DNA from: a virus
Strand: one strand, 5' to 3'
IMG/VR virus record: IMGVR_UViG_3300023481_000008
Coordinates: 1-30,550 of that record
Length of the DNA: 30,550 nucleotides
Shown here: piece by piece, positions 29,658 to 30,550 of the stretch
Numbering within the stretch: position 1 is the first letter of the stretch
Layout of the letters: each line of letters begins with the position of its first letter
Notes under the pieces: model-generated
Databases searched by the model: none
What the model was told of the DNA's origin: nothing
The model's input: the letters and a program-made list of their open reading frames with translations, nothing else
Program-made: the position numbers and the translations under genes

Positions 29658-29960
29658 CTACCTCTTAACACTAAGCCCATACCAGCGGTCTGCTTTGAAG
29701 TCGCCATCTACGATTAAGTCAGTCACAGCTTCGTGACTCGGCAGCGACAACCGCATCCAGCCAAAGCCGTCGGAATACCGAGTAGCACAAATAATGACGA
29801 AATCGACTTGTGCCCGGCCTCCTGAAACAAGTGAAGTGGCAGGGTAGCTCGGCAAAGTCGCGGGCTTTTTCATAATCATATATTCATGCTTCTCAGTTAG
29901 CTCCTCGATCGTGACTATCTCGCCATGTCTTAGTGCGAATACCTCATTGTTGATTTTCAT
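29658..29960 (-). CDS. Small early-type protein of unknown function
   Basis: This encodes 100 residues. Its stop is next to the Lar-like start, and its ATG overlaps the upstream stop as ATGA, so it belongs to the right-hand leftward operon. Residues 6-30 form strands (VFALRHGEIVTIEELTE). The middle (SLVSGGRAQVDFVIICATRY) and end (DFKADRWYGLSVKR) are mixed alpha/beta. No motif is recognised. Confidence 0.55.
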   Translation of the reverse strand: MKINNEVFALRHGEIVTIEELTEKHEYMIMKKPATLPSYPATSLVSGGRAQVDFVIICATRYSDGFGWMRLSLPSHEAVTDLIVDGDFKADRWYGLSVKR

Positions 29961-30163
29961 GCTTCCTCTTCTAATTTATCTAGTGCGTTTTTCAGGTCAT
30001 CAAATGTCAATTTAGTCCACACACTAAACCGAGCTTTTGCTGCATCAGCTATTTCCATAAGCAACAGAAAATCCTCAGATCGAATTTTCACAAAGTTATA
30101 ACCGCCCTTTGGCTGAAGTTGCGTTTGCTCCTGAAAGAATTTAAGATTTTCTAGTTTAGTCAT
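29957..30163 (-). CDS. Small early-type protein of unknown function
   Basis: This encodes 68 residues and overlaps both neighbours as ATGA. It is helical and charged: FFQEQTQLQPKGGYNFVKI, then an amphipathic helix (EDFLLLMEIADAAKARFSVW) and LTFDDLKNALDKLEEE. It could be a small protein-binding domain. Nothing in it indicates a specific function. Confidence 0.5.
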   Translation of the reverse strand: MTKLENLKFFQEQTQLQPKGGYNFVKIRSEDFLLLMEIADAAKARFSVWTKLTFDDLKNALDKLEEEA

Positions 30164-30417
30164 GACAGCAACAGATCCTCTAGTTCGTCTTTCCCTTTTT
30201 CTATTCCAGCGGAATAGGCATCTCTAGCTTCTCTGTCCGAGTTCTTTTCCAACGTGCGTAGCTCCTTACGCGCTAGGTCTAATAGTTCAACTAATGCTGA
30301 TACATCAGAACGTGTAAAATGAACCGTTCCGTGAATAAATTTCTCTCGACAATCCTTCTCAATTTTTCTTCGCTCCCTAGAGCGAGCTTGTAATGCTAAT
30401 ATTTCTTTTCTGCTCAT
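30160..30417 (-). CDS. Small helical charged protein of unknown function
   Basis: This encodes 85 residues, preceded by GGGAG with 6-nt spacing. The N-terminal half is a very basic helix (EILALQARSRERRKIEKD). A short turn (HGTVHFTRSD) is followed by an amphipathic helix (VSALVELLDLARKELRTLEK), as in coiled-coil-type accessory proteins. It is the first conventionally sized gene of the right-hand operon and is translated from its own ribosome site. Confidence 0.5.
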   Translation of the reverse strand: MSRKEILALQARSRERRKIEKDCREKFIHGTVHFTRSDVSALVELLDLARKELRTLEKNSDREARDAYSAGIEKGKDELEDLLLS

Positions 30418-30432
30418 ATTGTCTCCCTTCCC

Positions 30433-30492
30433 TCAGCACGCAAACAACCAAAGGATAATAATAATCACTACAACCCAGATCGGTATCCACAT
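30433..30492 (-). CDS. 19-aa single-helix membrane micro-peptide
   Basis: On the minus strand AGGAG lies about 10 nt before ATG 30492. The 19 residues MWIPIWVVVIIIILWLFAC form one short, almost purely hydrophobic helix. The stop is at 30433, and the ribosome site for the next gene begins right after it. Its position at the head of the visible leftward operon and the ribosome site are the only support. Translation is not proven. Confidence 0.4.
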   Translation of the reverse strand: MWIPIWVVVIIIILWLFAC

Positions 30493-30550
30493 TGTTTTTA
30501 TTCTCCTATTTTTTCTTCCCCGAATCCTTTTAGCTCTAAGCACTTATGGT

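Overview
The window is a stretch of a tailed double-stranded DNA bacteriophage, or a very recent prophage, with the short-tailed (podovirus, T7-like) virion plan. The evidence is an almost gapless plus-strand block: small terminase, large terminase, portal, scaffold and major capsid protein, then accessory head proteins, a gatekeeper-type adaptor, a very large nozzle-type tail protein, fibre-like proteins, three large putative ejection proteins and a lysis cassette. No tail tape measure, sheath or tail-tube gene is visible, which argues against a long tail. The host is probably Gram-negative (T4-type lysozyme, a possible outer-membrane-disrupting peptide), but the sequence does not identify it. 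No integrase, RNA polymerase or DNA polymerase gene is visible, so replication and early genes mostly lie outside.

Layout. Positions 1-660: an AT-rich pentamer repeat, a nested inverted repeat, a small plus-strand gene, and a convergent ribbon-helix-helix regulator gene. Positions 435-2604: a leftward operon that appears to start at a promoter near 2577-2604. It holds a sliding-clamp-like protein, a common phage accessory protein and three tiny membrane peptides too short for ordinary gene calling. Positions 2605-3268: a gene-poor control region with a cluster of short hairpins just ahead of the packaging genes. Positions 3275-9476: DNA packaging, portal and scaffold. Positions 9569-13038: major capsid protein, a strong intrinsic terminator, and probable decoration or accessory head proteins. 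Positions 13049-16711: membrane and virion proteins plus the adaptor. Positions 16720-21822: tail nozzle and fibres. Positions 21825-27221: putative ejection proteins. Positions 27222-28873: lysis. Then a tRNA with anticodon CAT, a Vsr-like endonuclease, and a second leftward early-type operon to the right edge (29405-30492).

The late genes overlap or abut at most junctions and probably form one transcription unit, with the terminator after the capsid gene setting expression levels as in T7. The lysis block probably combines a T4-type lysozyme, a three-helix membrane protein (holin candidate), an extremely cationic 43-residue peptide (candidate disruptin) and a secreted cysteine-rich protein, with a 45-residue hydrophobic peptide encoded inside it in another frame.

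The most unusual observation is at 1908-1948. A 40-nt insert splits one of two copies of a 47-nt intergenic element, and it is a perfect (41/41 nt) inverted copy of an internal piece of this phage's own portal gene (7793-7833).
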